Shown: positions 6,728 to 13,666 of the stretch, in pieces
Numbering within the stretch: the first letter of the stretch is position 1
How the letters are laid out: each line of letters starts with the position of its first letter
NCBI GenBank assembly: GCA_002398485.1
Contig: DGYV01000067.1
Span: forward strand, 3,776 to 19,094
Source: Peptococcaceae bacterium UBA4997
GTDB taxonomy: Bacteria; Bacillota; Dehalobacteriia; UBA4068; UBA4997
Direction of reading: 5' to 3'
DNA length: 15,319 bases
The notes under the pieces: generated by a model
What the model was told of the DNA's origin: nothing
What the model saw: only the letters and a program-made list of their open reading frames with translations
Database searches by the model: none
Made by a program: the position numbers and the translations under genes

Positions 6728-7312
6728 TTGAATCCAAAAAAAAATAGTCAAAAAAACACAAGTGCTTATTTATACGCAGCTAAGGTTTTTTTAGGTACTT
6801 TTGCGGTGGCTTGTGTGTTGGCTATTCTTTCCCAACTTATTTTAGCGCAAATGAAAATAATACTTATAGGTTTTATTTTGCTTTTAGCTATTATTGCCGT
6901 AGGCATAATTTTTGATATAATAGGGGTTGCCGCCACGGTGGCCAATCCTGCACCTTTTCACGCTAAGGCGGCAAGGAAGCTGCCAGGAGCCAAACAAACC
7001 TTGAATTTGCTTAATAATTCATCTAAAGTGGCCAGTATTTGTAACGACGTGGTAGGTGATATTTGCGGTACTCTAAGCGGTGCCATCGGTACTGCTTTGG
7101 TGGTGGGCATGCTGGCAACAGGCGGTAAAGGGGGAATATGGGCAAGCGTTATAATGACCGGGTTGGTATCTGCTTTAACGGTAGGCGGCAAGGCCATAGG
7201 TAAATCTTTTGCTATCAACAGTGCGGATATGGTAATGTGGCGGGTTGGGCAAATATTGGCCTGGCGCTCCATACTTACTTTACGCATGGATAAGCGTGAA
7301 AACGAAGTTTAA
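6728..7312 (+). CDS. oapA: OLE-associated membrane protein OapA
   Basis: Integral membrane partner that binds OLE RNA and holds it at the membrane; its transmembrane domain resembles the DUF21 region of CNNM/CorC-type Mg transporters. Four hydrophobic segments are visible: roughly 15-40 (LGTFAVACVLAILSQLIL), 43-70 (IILIGFILLLAIIAVGIIF), 112-132 (LSGAIGTALVVGMLATGG) and 137-160 (SVIMTGLVSALTVGG). Between helices 2 and 3 lies the characteristic DIIGVAATVANPAPFHAKAARKLPGA segment. I place the start at TTG 6728, with GGAG at 6716-6719 eight bases upstream. The GTG at 6719 overlaps that ribosome-binding site and has none of its own. The OLE RNA ends just upstream and dxs follows 43 bases later, so the membrane protein, RNA and dxs probably share transcripts. 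No other OLE partner (OapB, OapC) is in the window. Confidence 0.85.
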   Translation: MNPKKNSQKNTSAYLYAAKVFLGTFAVACVLAILSQLILAQMKIILIGFILLLAIIAVGIIFDIIGVAATVANPAPFHAKAARKLPGAKQTLNLLNNSSKVASICNDVVGDICGTLSGAIGTALVVGMLATGGKGGIWASVIMTGLVSALTVGGKAIGKSFAINSADMVMWRVGQILAWRSILTLRMDKRENEV

Positions 7313-7355
7313 AACTAAAAGGAAGAAAATCCAAGATTAAAACAAAGAGGTAATT

Positions 7356-9221
7356 ATGGAAAGTGTCTTAGAAAAAATAAATTGCTCCGCGGATGTGCGA
7401 AATCTTTGCGAAAAAGAGCTTGAACAACTTGCGGTGGAATTAAGAGAATATATTTTAGAAGTAGTGGCAAAGCAGGGAGGGCATCTTGCGCCTAATTTGG
7501 GAGTTATTGAGCTTACCATAGCCCTGCATAAATTTTTACACTTGCCTTATGATCAAATAGTTTGGGATGTGGGGCACCAATGCTATGCCCATAAAATTTT
7601 AAGCGGTAGAAAAGAAGAATTTTTAACACTGCGTCAAAAGGGTGGTATTTCCGGTTTTCCCAAACCTAATGAAAGCTCTTGTGATGTTTTTGTGGCAGGG
7701 CATAGCAGTACTTCGATCTCGGTTGCGGTGGGCCTTGCACAAGCTGCTTTACATGGCGGCGAGCGTAGGCATGTGGTAGCTGTTATTGGTGATGGTGCCA
7801 TGACGGGCGGTATGGCTTATGAAGCTTTGAATCATGGGGGTGGCTTGCAGACCCCATTTACGGTTATTTTAAACGATAATGAAATGTCTATAGGCAAAAA
7901 TGTAGGTTCTTTGCCGAATCACTTAACCAAATTGCGTACCAGTCCCCGTTACCGTAGAGGCAAAATGCGTTTGAACCATTTTCTGCGTAAAATACCTAAA
8001 ATAGGTGATCCCATGGCTTACGGCATGGAGCGCATGAAAAACAGTTTTAAATATTTTTTGGTTCATGGTGTAGTTTTCGAAGAGATGGGTTTTGTTTATT
8101 TAGGCCCTGTGGATGGTCATGATATAGGGGCTTTATTGGATGTTTTGGAAAAATCGGCCTCTCTTAATAAGCCCACTCTTATTCATGTGGTTACTAAAAA
8201 GGGCAAGGGCTATTTGCCTGCTGAGGAAAAACCCAATATTTTTCACGGTATAGGTAGCTTTGACCCGGATACGGGCGAAGCTAATTCAGTTAGCGGTACT
8301 TCTTATACTGCTTGTTTCAAAAAGGCCTTGTTGGAAGAAGCAGGCGAAAACGATAATATAGTAGCCATAACTGCGGCTATGGCGGATGGTACGGGGCTTA
8401 ATGAATTTGCTAAAAAATACCCCAGCCGCTTTTATGATGTTGGTATTGCCGAACAGCACGCCATCACTTTTGCCGGTGCTATGGCAAGCCGTGGCTATAA
8501 GCCTGTGGTGGCTATTTATTCAACTTTTCTGCAAAGGGCTTATGACCAAATAATCCAGGATATTTGCCTTTCAAATTTGCCTGTGGTGCTTGCTATAGAT
8601 CGTGCGGGCTTGGTAGGTGAAGATGGGCCTACCCACCATGGCCTATTTGATATGGCTTTTTTGCGTACTATGCCTAATATGACAGTTATGGTGCCCAGGG
8701 ATGGAGAAATGCTTAAACGTATGACTAAATATGCTTTAAAACAGAATACCCCCATGGCTTTAAGGTATCCCAGAGGTAAAATCAAAGAGCCTATTTTGCC
8801 AACACCCAATATAATAAGGGGTAAAGGCCAAATTTTGCGTGAAGGCGAGGAAATAGGCATTTTGGCAGTGGGTACTTTTGTATATACAGCTTTGGAACTT
8901 GCGGATATTTTGGAAAGAGAACTGGGGCAAAAAGCAGGTGTTGCGGACTTATGTTTTGTAAAACCGCTTGATACTGAGCTTTTGTGCAAATGGGCCAAAG
9001 CATATAAACATATCATAATTTTGGAAGAAGGCGTGCAAAAAGGCGGTGTTGCTTCCGCTTGTTTGGAGGCTTGGCAGGAAATGAACCAATCGGTAAATGT
9101 TTTGAACTGTGGTTTTCCTGATGTCTTTATCGAACAAGGCACTATTGCCGAATTATATGAGGAATATGCCTTAACAGCACCGCAAATAGCAGCCGAAGCT
9201 TTGGCGCGCTGGTATAGATAA
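7356..9221 (+). CDS. dxs: 1-deoxy-D-xylulose-5-phosphate synthase
   Basis: Thiamine-diphosphate enzyme that condenses pyruvate with glyceraldehyde 3-phosphate, the first step of the MEP route to isoprenoids and also a source of thiamine and pyridoxal precursors. The 621 residues are full length. Landmarks in order: KQGGHLAPNLGVIELTIAL, WDVGHQCYAHKI, GHSSTSISVAVG, the TPP motif GDGAMTGG...NDNEMSIG, YLGPVDGHD, the second-domain FYDVGIAEQHA with the catalytic glutamate, DRAGLVGEDGPTHHG, and the transketolase C-terminal domain with EEGVQKGGV. GAGG lies seven bases before ATG 7356. It follows oapA and is spaced 19 bases from tlyA. The dxs-tlyA pair is common in Firmicutes, and dxs is a recurrent neighbour of OLE RNA genes. 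Confidence 0.98.
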   Translation: MESVLEKINCSADVRNLCEKELEQLAVELREYILEVVAKQGGHLAPNLGVIELTIALHKFLHLPYDQIVWDVGHQCYAHKILSGRKEEFLTLRQKGGISGFPKPNESSCDVFVAGHSSTSISVAVGLAQAALHGGERRHVVAVIGDGAMTGGMAYEALNHGGGLQTPFTVILNDNEMSIGKNVGSLPNHLTKLRTSPRYRRGKMRLNHFLRKIPKIGDPMAYGMERMKNSFKYFLVHGVVFEEMGFVYLGPVDGHDIGALLDVLEKSASLNKPTLIHVVTKKGKGYLPAEEKPNIFHGIGSFDPDTGEANSVSGTSYTACFKKALLEEAGENDNIVAITAAMADGTGLNEFAKKYPSRFYDVGIAEQHAITFAGAMASRGYKPVVAIYSTFLQRAYDQIIQDICLSNLPVVLAIDRAGLVGEDGPTHHGLFDMAFLRTMPNMTVMVPRDGEMLKRMTKYALKQNTPMALRYPRGKIKEPILPTPNIIRGKGQILREGEEIGILAVGTFVYTALELADILERELGQKAGVADLCFVKPLDTELLCKWAKAYKHIIILEEGVQKGGVASACLEAWQEMNQSVNVLNCGFPDVFIEQGTIAELYEEYALTAPQIAAEALARWYR

Positions 9222-9240
9222 ACAAATTTTCGGAGGTATT

Positions 9241-10038
9241 ATGGCAAAAAAACGCTTGGACATAGTATTGGTGGAAAAAGGCTTTTTCCCCAGCAGGGAG
9301 CAGGCGCGTACCGCTATTATGTCCAAAGAGGTGGAAGTAAACAATAAAATAATAGATAAAGCGGGTACTCCTGTAGCGGATGATGCCAAGATAAGGATAC
9401 TTGGGGAAAAGCTGCCCTTTGTGAGCCGCGGCGGCTATAAGCTGGATAAGGCCGTAAAAACTTTTGGGCTGGATCTTACAGGCCTTGTGATGATGGATGT
9501 GGGCGCTTCTACCGGTGGTTTTACAGACTGCGCTTTGCAAAACGGTGCCGCAAAAGTTTATGCGGTGGATGTTGGCTATGGCCAGTTGGCTTGGAATCTA
9601 CGTAATGATGAAAGGGTAGTGGTTTTGGAAAAAACCAATGCCCGTTATTTGGATGCAAACCTTATCCCCGAAGCCTTGGATATGGTTACCATCGATGCTT
9701 CTTTTATTTCCCTAACCAAGCTTTTGCCTGCCATAGAACCCCTGCTTAAGGATAAGGGGCAGGTTATGGCATTGATAAAGCCTCAATTTGAAGCGGGCAG
9801 AGAAAAGGTTGGTAAAAAAGGTGTGGTACGTGATTTTGATGTTCACATAGAGGTCATAAAAAAGGTTGTTGATGCTGCTTCAGAGCTTGGCTTAAATATG
9901 GCCGGTATTACTTTTTCACCGATAACAGGGCCTGAAGGCAACATTGAATACTTACTTTGGCTAAAAAAGGGGAAAGATATTTTTTCTGCTGATTTTAAGG
10001 GACTGACAGAACAGGCAGCAAAGAATTTTGGCAGGTAA
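9241..10038 (+). CDS. tlyA: TlyA family rRNA 2'-O-methyltransferase
   Basis: TlyA proteins methylate ribose 2'-OH groups of cytidines in rRNA; in mycobacteria this confers capreomycin sensitivity. Some TlyA homologues also have reported haemolysin activity. The 265-residue protein has an N-terminal S4 RNA-binding domain (about 1-60, KKRLDIVLVEKGFFPSREQA) and an FtsJ-like Rossmann methyltransferase domain. Visible catalytic and cofactor features are SRGGYKLDKA (Lys), MMDVGASTGGFTD (SAM-binding loop), VTIDASFIS (Asp) and ALIKPQFEAG (Lys), the expected K-D-K arrangement. GGAGG lies six bases upstream of ATG 9241, 19 bases after dxs, so the two are probably co-transcribed. Downstream is only a weak 4-bp GCAG/CTGC stem before a T-run near 10062. 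Confidence 0.94.
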   Translation: MAKKRLDIVLVEKGFFPSREQARTAIMSKEVEVNNKIIDKAGTPVADDAKIRILGEKLPFVSRGGYKLDKAVKTFGLDLTGLVMMDVGASTGGFTDCALQNGAAKVYAVDVGYGQLAWNLRNDERVVVLEKTNARYLDANLIPEALDMVTIDASFISLTKLLPAIEPLLKDKGQVMALIKPQFEAGREKVGKKGVVRDFDVHIEVIKKVVDAASELGLNMAGITFSPITGPEGNIEYLLWLKKGKDIFSADFKGLTEQAAKNFGR

Positions 10039-10101
10039 AACCGATCTTTAGTAAAACACTGCTTTTTTATACAAAAATAATGCATAAATTTATAAAAGCT
10101 C

Positions 10102-10128
10102 TTGACAAATCTTGAAAAAATGAATAAT
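10102..10128 (+). promoter_or_regulatory. Candidate promoter for nadK-argR
   Basis: TTGACA (10102-10107) is a perfect -35. The best -10 is AATAAT (10123-10128), 5/6 but with a short 15-base spacer. An alternative is TTGAAA (10112-10117) with TATACA (10136-10141) at 18 bases. Either choice lies next to or over the palindrome at 10128-10141. Confidence 0.45.
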
Positions 10129-10141
10129 GTATAACTATACA
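10128..10141. promoter_or_regulatory. Candidate ARG box (ArgR operator)
   Basis: TGTATAACTATACA is an inverted repeat that fits the TGNAT-N4-ATNCA core of ARG boxes. The sites known in E. coli and Bacillus are 18-bp AT-rich palindromes with this core. It overlaps the promoter region of the operon that encodes ArgR itself, so it would serve autoregulation. Only one clear box is visible. Confidence 0.45.
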
Positions 10142-10198
10142 ATCAACGGCATAGTGTATTAACAGTATTATTTTCAATAAATTGTTAAGGAGAAACGG

Positions 10199-11065
10199 AT
10201 GCAAGCTATTAAAGAGGCAATATGTATAATAAATTACAAAAAGCCGCAAGCCCCCATCTTGGCAATGCAAGCTGTTGATTTTCTTAGTGCCATGGGGGTG
10301 AATTTTAGTTTTCCTGCGGAAGGTATAGGTTATTCTGTGCATTCCTTAAGTGATTACGAGGAAGAACTTAAAAAAACCAAAGCTCAAATTGCCATTATTT
10401 TTGGCGGAGACGGTACGTTGATTAACACTTCACGGGTTTTGGCACCCCTTGGGATTCCCGTTTTGGGAGTTAATTTGGGGACTTTGGGTTTTTTAACGGG
10501 CGTGGAGCCTATGGCTATGAACGAAAGTTTGGCTTATCTTGCAACAGGTGATTATGTACTGGAAAGCAGGATGCTTTTGCAGGGTTCTTTATTAAGAAAC
10601 AACTCTGTTATGGCTGAATTTAGTGCAATCAATGATATTGTGATCAATAACAGCGGTATTGCCCGTACTATAGCCTTGGATTGTTTGATAAATGGTGAAC
10701 ATTCCATTCCTTATGAAGGTGATGGTGTAGTGGTTGCAACTCCTACGGGTTCAACAGCCTATTCATTATCGGCTGGCGGCCCTATAGTACTGCCGCAGAC
10801 GGAGGTCTTTTTGATAACCCCCATAGCGCCGCATAATCTTTATGCAAGGCCTATTGTTGCGTCTTCGGAAACTGAGATTAGAATTGTTTATCAAACCAGG
10901 GATATGAAAGGTTTAGTAACATATGATGGCCAGGGCAGGTATCAAATGGAGTCGGGAGATTCGGTAATTATAAGAAAAAGCAGCTATAATGCCCAATTTG
11001 TTTGGGTAGGGAATCAGAAGTTTTTAACTAATTTGCGTCGTAAAATGTGTAATGGTATAAAATAG
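10199..11065 (+). CDS. nadK: NAD kinase
   Basis: Phosphorylates NAD to NADP using ATP or polyphosphate, supplying the cell's NADP pool. The 288-residue length is normal. Diagnostic motifs are GGDGT (69-73) within IAIIFGGDGTLINTSR, the following LGVNLGTLGFLTG, the substrate-site NDIVINNSG segment, and the glycine-rich YEGDGVVVATPTGSTAYSLSAGGPI. An AAGGAG ribosome-binding site precedes ATG 10199. It lies 25 bases upstream of argR and both are probably transcribed together from the promoter near 10102-10141. nadK next to argR and recN is a common Clostridia arrangement, usually interpreted as conserved synteny, not a shared pathway. Confidence 0.97.
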   Translation: MQAIKEAICIINYKKPQAPILAMQAVDFLSAMGVNFSFPAEGIGYSVHSLSDYEEELKKTKAQIAIIFGGDGTLINTSRVLAPLGIPVLGVNLGTLGFLTGVEPMAMNESLAYLATGDYVLESRMLLQGSLLRNNSVMAEFSAINDIVINNSGIARTIALDCLINGEHSIPYEGDGVVVATPTGSTAYSLSAGGPIVLPQTEVFLITPIAPHNLYARPIVASSETEIRIVYQTRDMKGLVTYDGQGRYQMESGDSVIIRKSSYNAQFVWVGNQKFLTNLRRKMCNGIK

Positions 11066-11090
11066 TTTTTCTTTTTAGGGAGGAACATAC

Positions 11091-11543
11091 ATGAAAAACA
11101 GGCGACATCAGAAGATAAGGGAAATTATTGAAAACAAAAATATTGAAACTCAATTCCAACTTACCGATGAGTTGCGCAGCCACGGTTTTAATGTAACTCA
11201 GGCCACTATTTCAAGAGACATCAAGGAATTGGGGCTTATTAAAGTTGTTGCGGGCGAAAATACTTTTCGTTACAGCTTCCCTTCAGGCGTGGTAGTGGGA
11301 AACAACTTCGACAGAGCCAAAAGGATGTTTAGGGATAATGTACTGAAAGTAAGTTACAGCGAAAATTTAGTAGTTATAAAAACCCTGCCCGGTATTGCTT
11401 CGGGTGTTGCTTCCTGTGTAGATGGTTTAGGCTGGTCGGAGCTTATAGGTTCTGTTGCCGGTGATGATACGGTTTTTGTGTTGATAAGGGATAAAAAGGA
11501 TGTACAGCCAGTTTCGGAAAGGCTGCAATCCTTGACCCAATAA
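11091..11543 (+). CDS. argR: Arginine repressor ArgR
   Basis: Arginine-responsive hexameric repressor of arginine biosynthesis and, in many bacilli, activator of arginine breakdown. The 150-residue protein has the two expected domains: a winged helix-turn-helix with the QATISRDIKELGL recognition helix (Ser41-Arg42), and a C-terminal oligomerisation/arginine-binding domain with VIKTLPGIASGVASCVD and the arginine-contacting GDDT segment near residue 125. A GGAGG ribosome-binding site lies before ATG 11091. No arg genes occur in the window, so its targets are elsewhere. The palindrome at 10128-10141 upstream of nadK is a plausible site of autoregulation. A strong terminator follows. Confidence 0.97.
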   Translation: MKNRRHQKIREIIENKNIETQFQLTDELRSHGFNVTQATISRDIKELGLIKVVAGENTFRYSFPSGVVVGNNFDRAKRMFRDNVLKVSYSENLVVIKTLPGIASGVASCVDGLGWSELIGSVAGDDTVFVLIRDKKDVQPVSERLQSLTQ

Positions 11544-11555
11544 CAAAATAGCAAA

Positions 11556-11586
11556 AAGCAGGGCAGGGTCATTCCTGCCCTTTTTG
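11556..11586 (+). terminator. Intrinsic terminator after argR
   Basis: AGGGCAGG (11560-11567) pairs with CCTGCCCT (11574-11581) across a 6-nt loop. A-rich sequence lies before it and a T-run after it. It separates the nadK-argR unit from recN, though no separate recN promoter was recognised. Confidence 0.9.
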
Positions 11587-11611
11587 AATAGGTAAGTTTT
11601 TAAAGAGGTGA

Positions 11612-13300
11612 ATGAAATTGTTTACCGAGCTTTATGTGGAAAATTTGGCGCTTATAGAATCTGCCTCCTTAAGCTGGCAAAACGGCCTTAATGTACTTAC
11701 CGGTGAAACAGGTGCCGGTAAATCCATGGTCATAGATGCAGTTTCCCTTTTGTTGGGCGGGCGTGCCAGCCAGGATTATATAAGAAGCGGTGCGGAAATC
11801 TGTTTGGTACAAGGCAGTTTTACAGGACCATGGGAAAAGGCCGTTATGGAAATTTTGAACAAAACGGGCTTGCAGGTAGGGGATGAGCTTATTTTGACGC
11901 GTGAGCTGCAAAAAAACGGCAAAAGTACTTGTCGTATCAATTTGCGGGCTGTGCCTTTAAGTGTGTTTAGGGAAATTGGACGCAGGCTCATCAATATCCA
12001 TGGTCAAATGGAACATATGTCGCTTTTGGATCCGCTGAACCAACTGAATCTGCTGGATAGCTATGGTGGCAGTGAACATTTAGCTTTGGTAAATAAAGTA
12101 AGTACAGTTTATTCCAAATGGCAAAATGCCAAAAAAGCGCTTGCGGAACTGGAAAACAAGCTTAATGATATGGCGGTGCGCTATGATTTTTTAAATTTTC
12201 AAATTCAGGAAATAGATAATGCGGCCTTAAGAGTAGGCGAGGATGATGAGCTTTTTGTTGAAAGGAACCGCCTGCGCCATGCACAGGAAATAGTTGAGAA
12301 CACGGCTTTAGCCTGGTCTTGTTTGAATGGCGGTAATAAGGCAGGAGCTCCTGCTGACAGCTTGGCCGAAGCTATGAATGCTTTGCGTAATTTAGCTAAA
12401 TATGATGCCTCCGTGGAAACTATTTTGGGAAAAATAAGTGATGTTTACTATAATTTGGAAGATGTAACTGCGGAATTGCGCAATTATAAAGATAATATAA
12501 CAGAAGACCCTGCTCGTTTGGAGGATGTTGAAAAAAGGCTTTATGAAATCAAGGATATTTGCCGTAAATATGGTGGCAGTATTGAAAATGCGCTGACACT
12601 TGCGGAAAAAAACCAAGAGGAACTGGCGCAGTGGTCTGATCAGGATGCATTTAAAGAAAAACTAACTGCGGAAGCGGTTAAAACCGAAGCGTCTTTTCGG
12701 GAACAGGCTGATATTTTAAGCGCCGCCAGGCAAAAAATAGCCCTTAAGCTGTCAGAAGCCATTACAGGCGAATTACATGAATTGCAAATGAAAAACAGTA
12801 TTTTTGGAGTGGATATAAACCCTGCATCAGCCAGCCATTTGGGTAATGATGAAGTTGTTTTTATGTTTAACCCCAATCCGGGAGAAGGTTTTAAGCCTGT
12901 GGCAAAGATAGCCTCGGGTGGTGAAATGGCGCGGATAATGCTGGCTATAAAAGTTATTTTGGCTCGTTTGGATAATATCCCCACGCTGATTTTTGATGAA
13001 ATAGACAGCGGCTTGGGCGGTATAGCTTTAGGCAGTGTTGCTCAAAAATTAGCGCAAATAGCCAAATACAGCCAAGCTGTTTGTGTAAGCCATGCACCTA
13101 TAGTAGCAGCCTATGCGGATAATCATCTGCTTGTAAGCAAAGAAGTGATAAAAGGCAGGACCATAACTAAAGTGCAAGCCTTAAAGGGCGAAGAACGCAT
13201 AAATGAAGTGGCCAGAATGCTTGCGGGAGCTTCGGTTAGCCAAACCACCAAGGCACAGGCGCAGGAGATGATAAATGCGGGCATTGGGCTTAAGTTATAG
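11612..13300 (+). CDS. recN: DNA repair protein RecN
   Basis: SMC-like ATPase that gathers and tethers broken DNA ends for recombinational repair of double-strand breaks. The 562 residues show the split ABC ATPase of the family: an N-terminal half with Walker A GETGAGKS (31-38) and the INIHGQMEHMSLLDP Q-loop region, a central helical coiled-coil section (about 160-400, rich in Glu, Lys and Ala), and a C-terminal half with the signature IASGGEMARIMLAIK, Walker B TLIFDEIDSGLGG and the VSHAP switch. AGAGGTG lies a few bases before ATG 11612. I see no LexA-type operator upstream. Its place between argR and spoIVB is the standard Firmicute order. Confidence 0.97.
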   Translation: MKLFTELYVENLALIESASLSWQNGLNVLTGETGAGKSMVIDAVSLLLGGRASQDYIRSGAEICLVQGSFTGPWEKAVMEILNKTGLQVGDELILTRELQKNGKSTCRINLRAVPLSVFREIGRRLINIHGQMEHMSLLDPLNQLNLLDSYGGSEHLALVNKVSTVYSKWQNAKKALAELENKLNDMAVRYDFLNFQIQEIDNAALRVGEDDELFVERNRLRHAQEIVENTALAWSCLNGGNKAGAPADSLAEAMNALRNLAKYDASVETILGKISDVYYNLEDVTAELRNYKDNITEDPARLEDVEKRLYEIKDICRKYGGSIENALTLAEKNQEELAQWSDQDAFKEKLTAEAVKTEASFREQADILSAARQKIALKLSEAITGELHELQMKNSIFGVDINPASASHLGNDEVVFMFNPNPGEGFKPVAKIASGGEMARIMLAIKVILARLDNIPTLIFDEIDSGLGGIALGSVAQKLAQIAKYSQAVCVSHAPIVAAYADNHLLVSKEVIKGRTITKVQALKGEERINEVARMLAGASVSQTTKAQAQEMINAGIGLKL

Positions 13301-13345
13301 TTAAAACTTAAAAAAATTTTATAATAAAAATAGGTGTTGCAGAAA

Positions 13346-13434
13346 AAAACTGCTTAACTTGTCATTCTGAGCGTAAGCTAAGAAGTTTTTAAGATTCTTT
13401 ACTGCGTTCAGAATGGCAGTTTTGATTTTTTTTT
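13346..13434 (+). terminator. Long hairpin terminator after recN
   Basis: The right strand TCAGAATG-GCAGTTTT (13408-13423) pairs with CATTCTGA (13363-13370) and, beyond a 9-base left-side bulge, with AAAACTGC (13346-13353). A T-rich run follows to about 13434. One arm is built from the dispersed-looking repeat described separately. Confidence 0.65.
13362..13382 (+). repeat. Inverted repeat, left copy
   Basis: A 21-base sequence starting TCATTCTGAGCG and ending TAAGCTAAG. It matches the reverse complement of 13484-13504 at 20 of 21 positions. From memory it resembles a short interspersed repeat (CATTCTGAGCG...AAG) seen between genes in many bacteria. Confidence 0.75.
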
Positions 13435-13483
13435 CTAAACCGCATAATACCATTGTTTTATTCTTATTTTCATTATTATCATG

Positions 13484-13504
13484 CTTAGCTTACGCTCAGG
13501 ATGA
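13484..13504 (-). repeat. Inverted repeat, right copy
   Basis: Reverse-complement copy of 13362-13382 with one mismatch, 101 bases away. The two arms could fold on each other, competing with the recN terminator hairpin. Confidence 0.75.
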
Positions 13505-13666
13505 TTTTTTTATTTTTAAAAATCAAACAGTGGTAATATCCGTATTTTTTCCCTTGTTTTAAGCGGCATATTAAATTTCATTTTTGGTGATGTTAAAAAA
13601 GCAAGCTCTTATTTGTTGAAAAACAAAGCGTGCGAAAATTTTAAAAAGGGAAAGGAGGATGAGCCT

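Larger units (their letters stand above)
13301..13666. other. Repeat-rich recN-spoIVB spacer
   Basis: 366 bases without a gene. It contains the recN terminator hairpin, a 21-base sequence present twice in opposite orientation (13362-13382 and 13484-13504), and a looser inverted repeat (13440-13458 with 13525-13543, 15 of 19 positions). Near its right end ggCATATTA at 13565-13573 matches the -10 of forespore sigma-G promoters, but the expected GnATR -35 at the usual distance is not seen. The last 54 bases are an in-frame extension of spoIVB that I judge untranslated. Confidence 0.7.

Noticed and set aside
8540..9142. 200-codon - strand reading frame opposite dxs
   Set aside because: It is antisense to the conserved C-terminal half of dxs, so it is a shadow frame with no start signals.
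13613..13666. N-terminal extension of spoIVB from TTG 13613
   Set aside because: It has no ribosome-binding site, its residues are unlike a signal region, and it contains the AGGAGG that serves TTG 13667.
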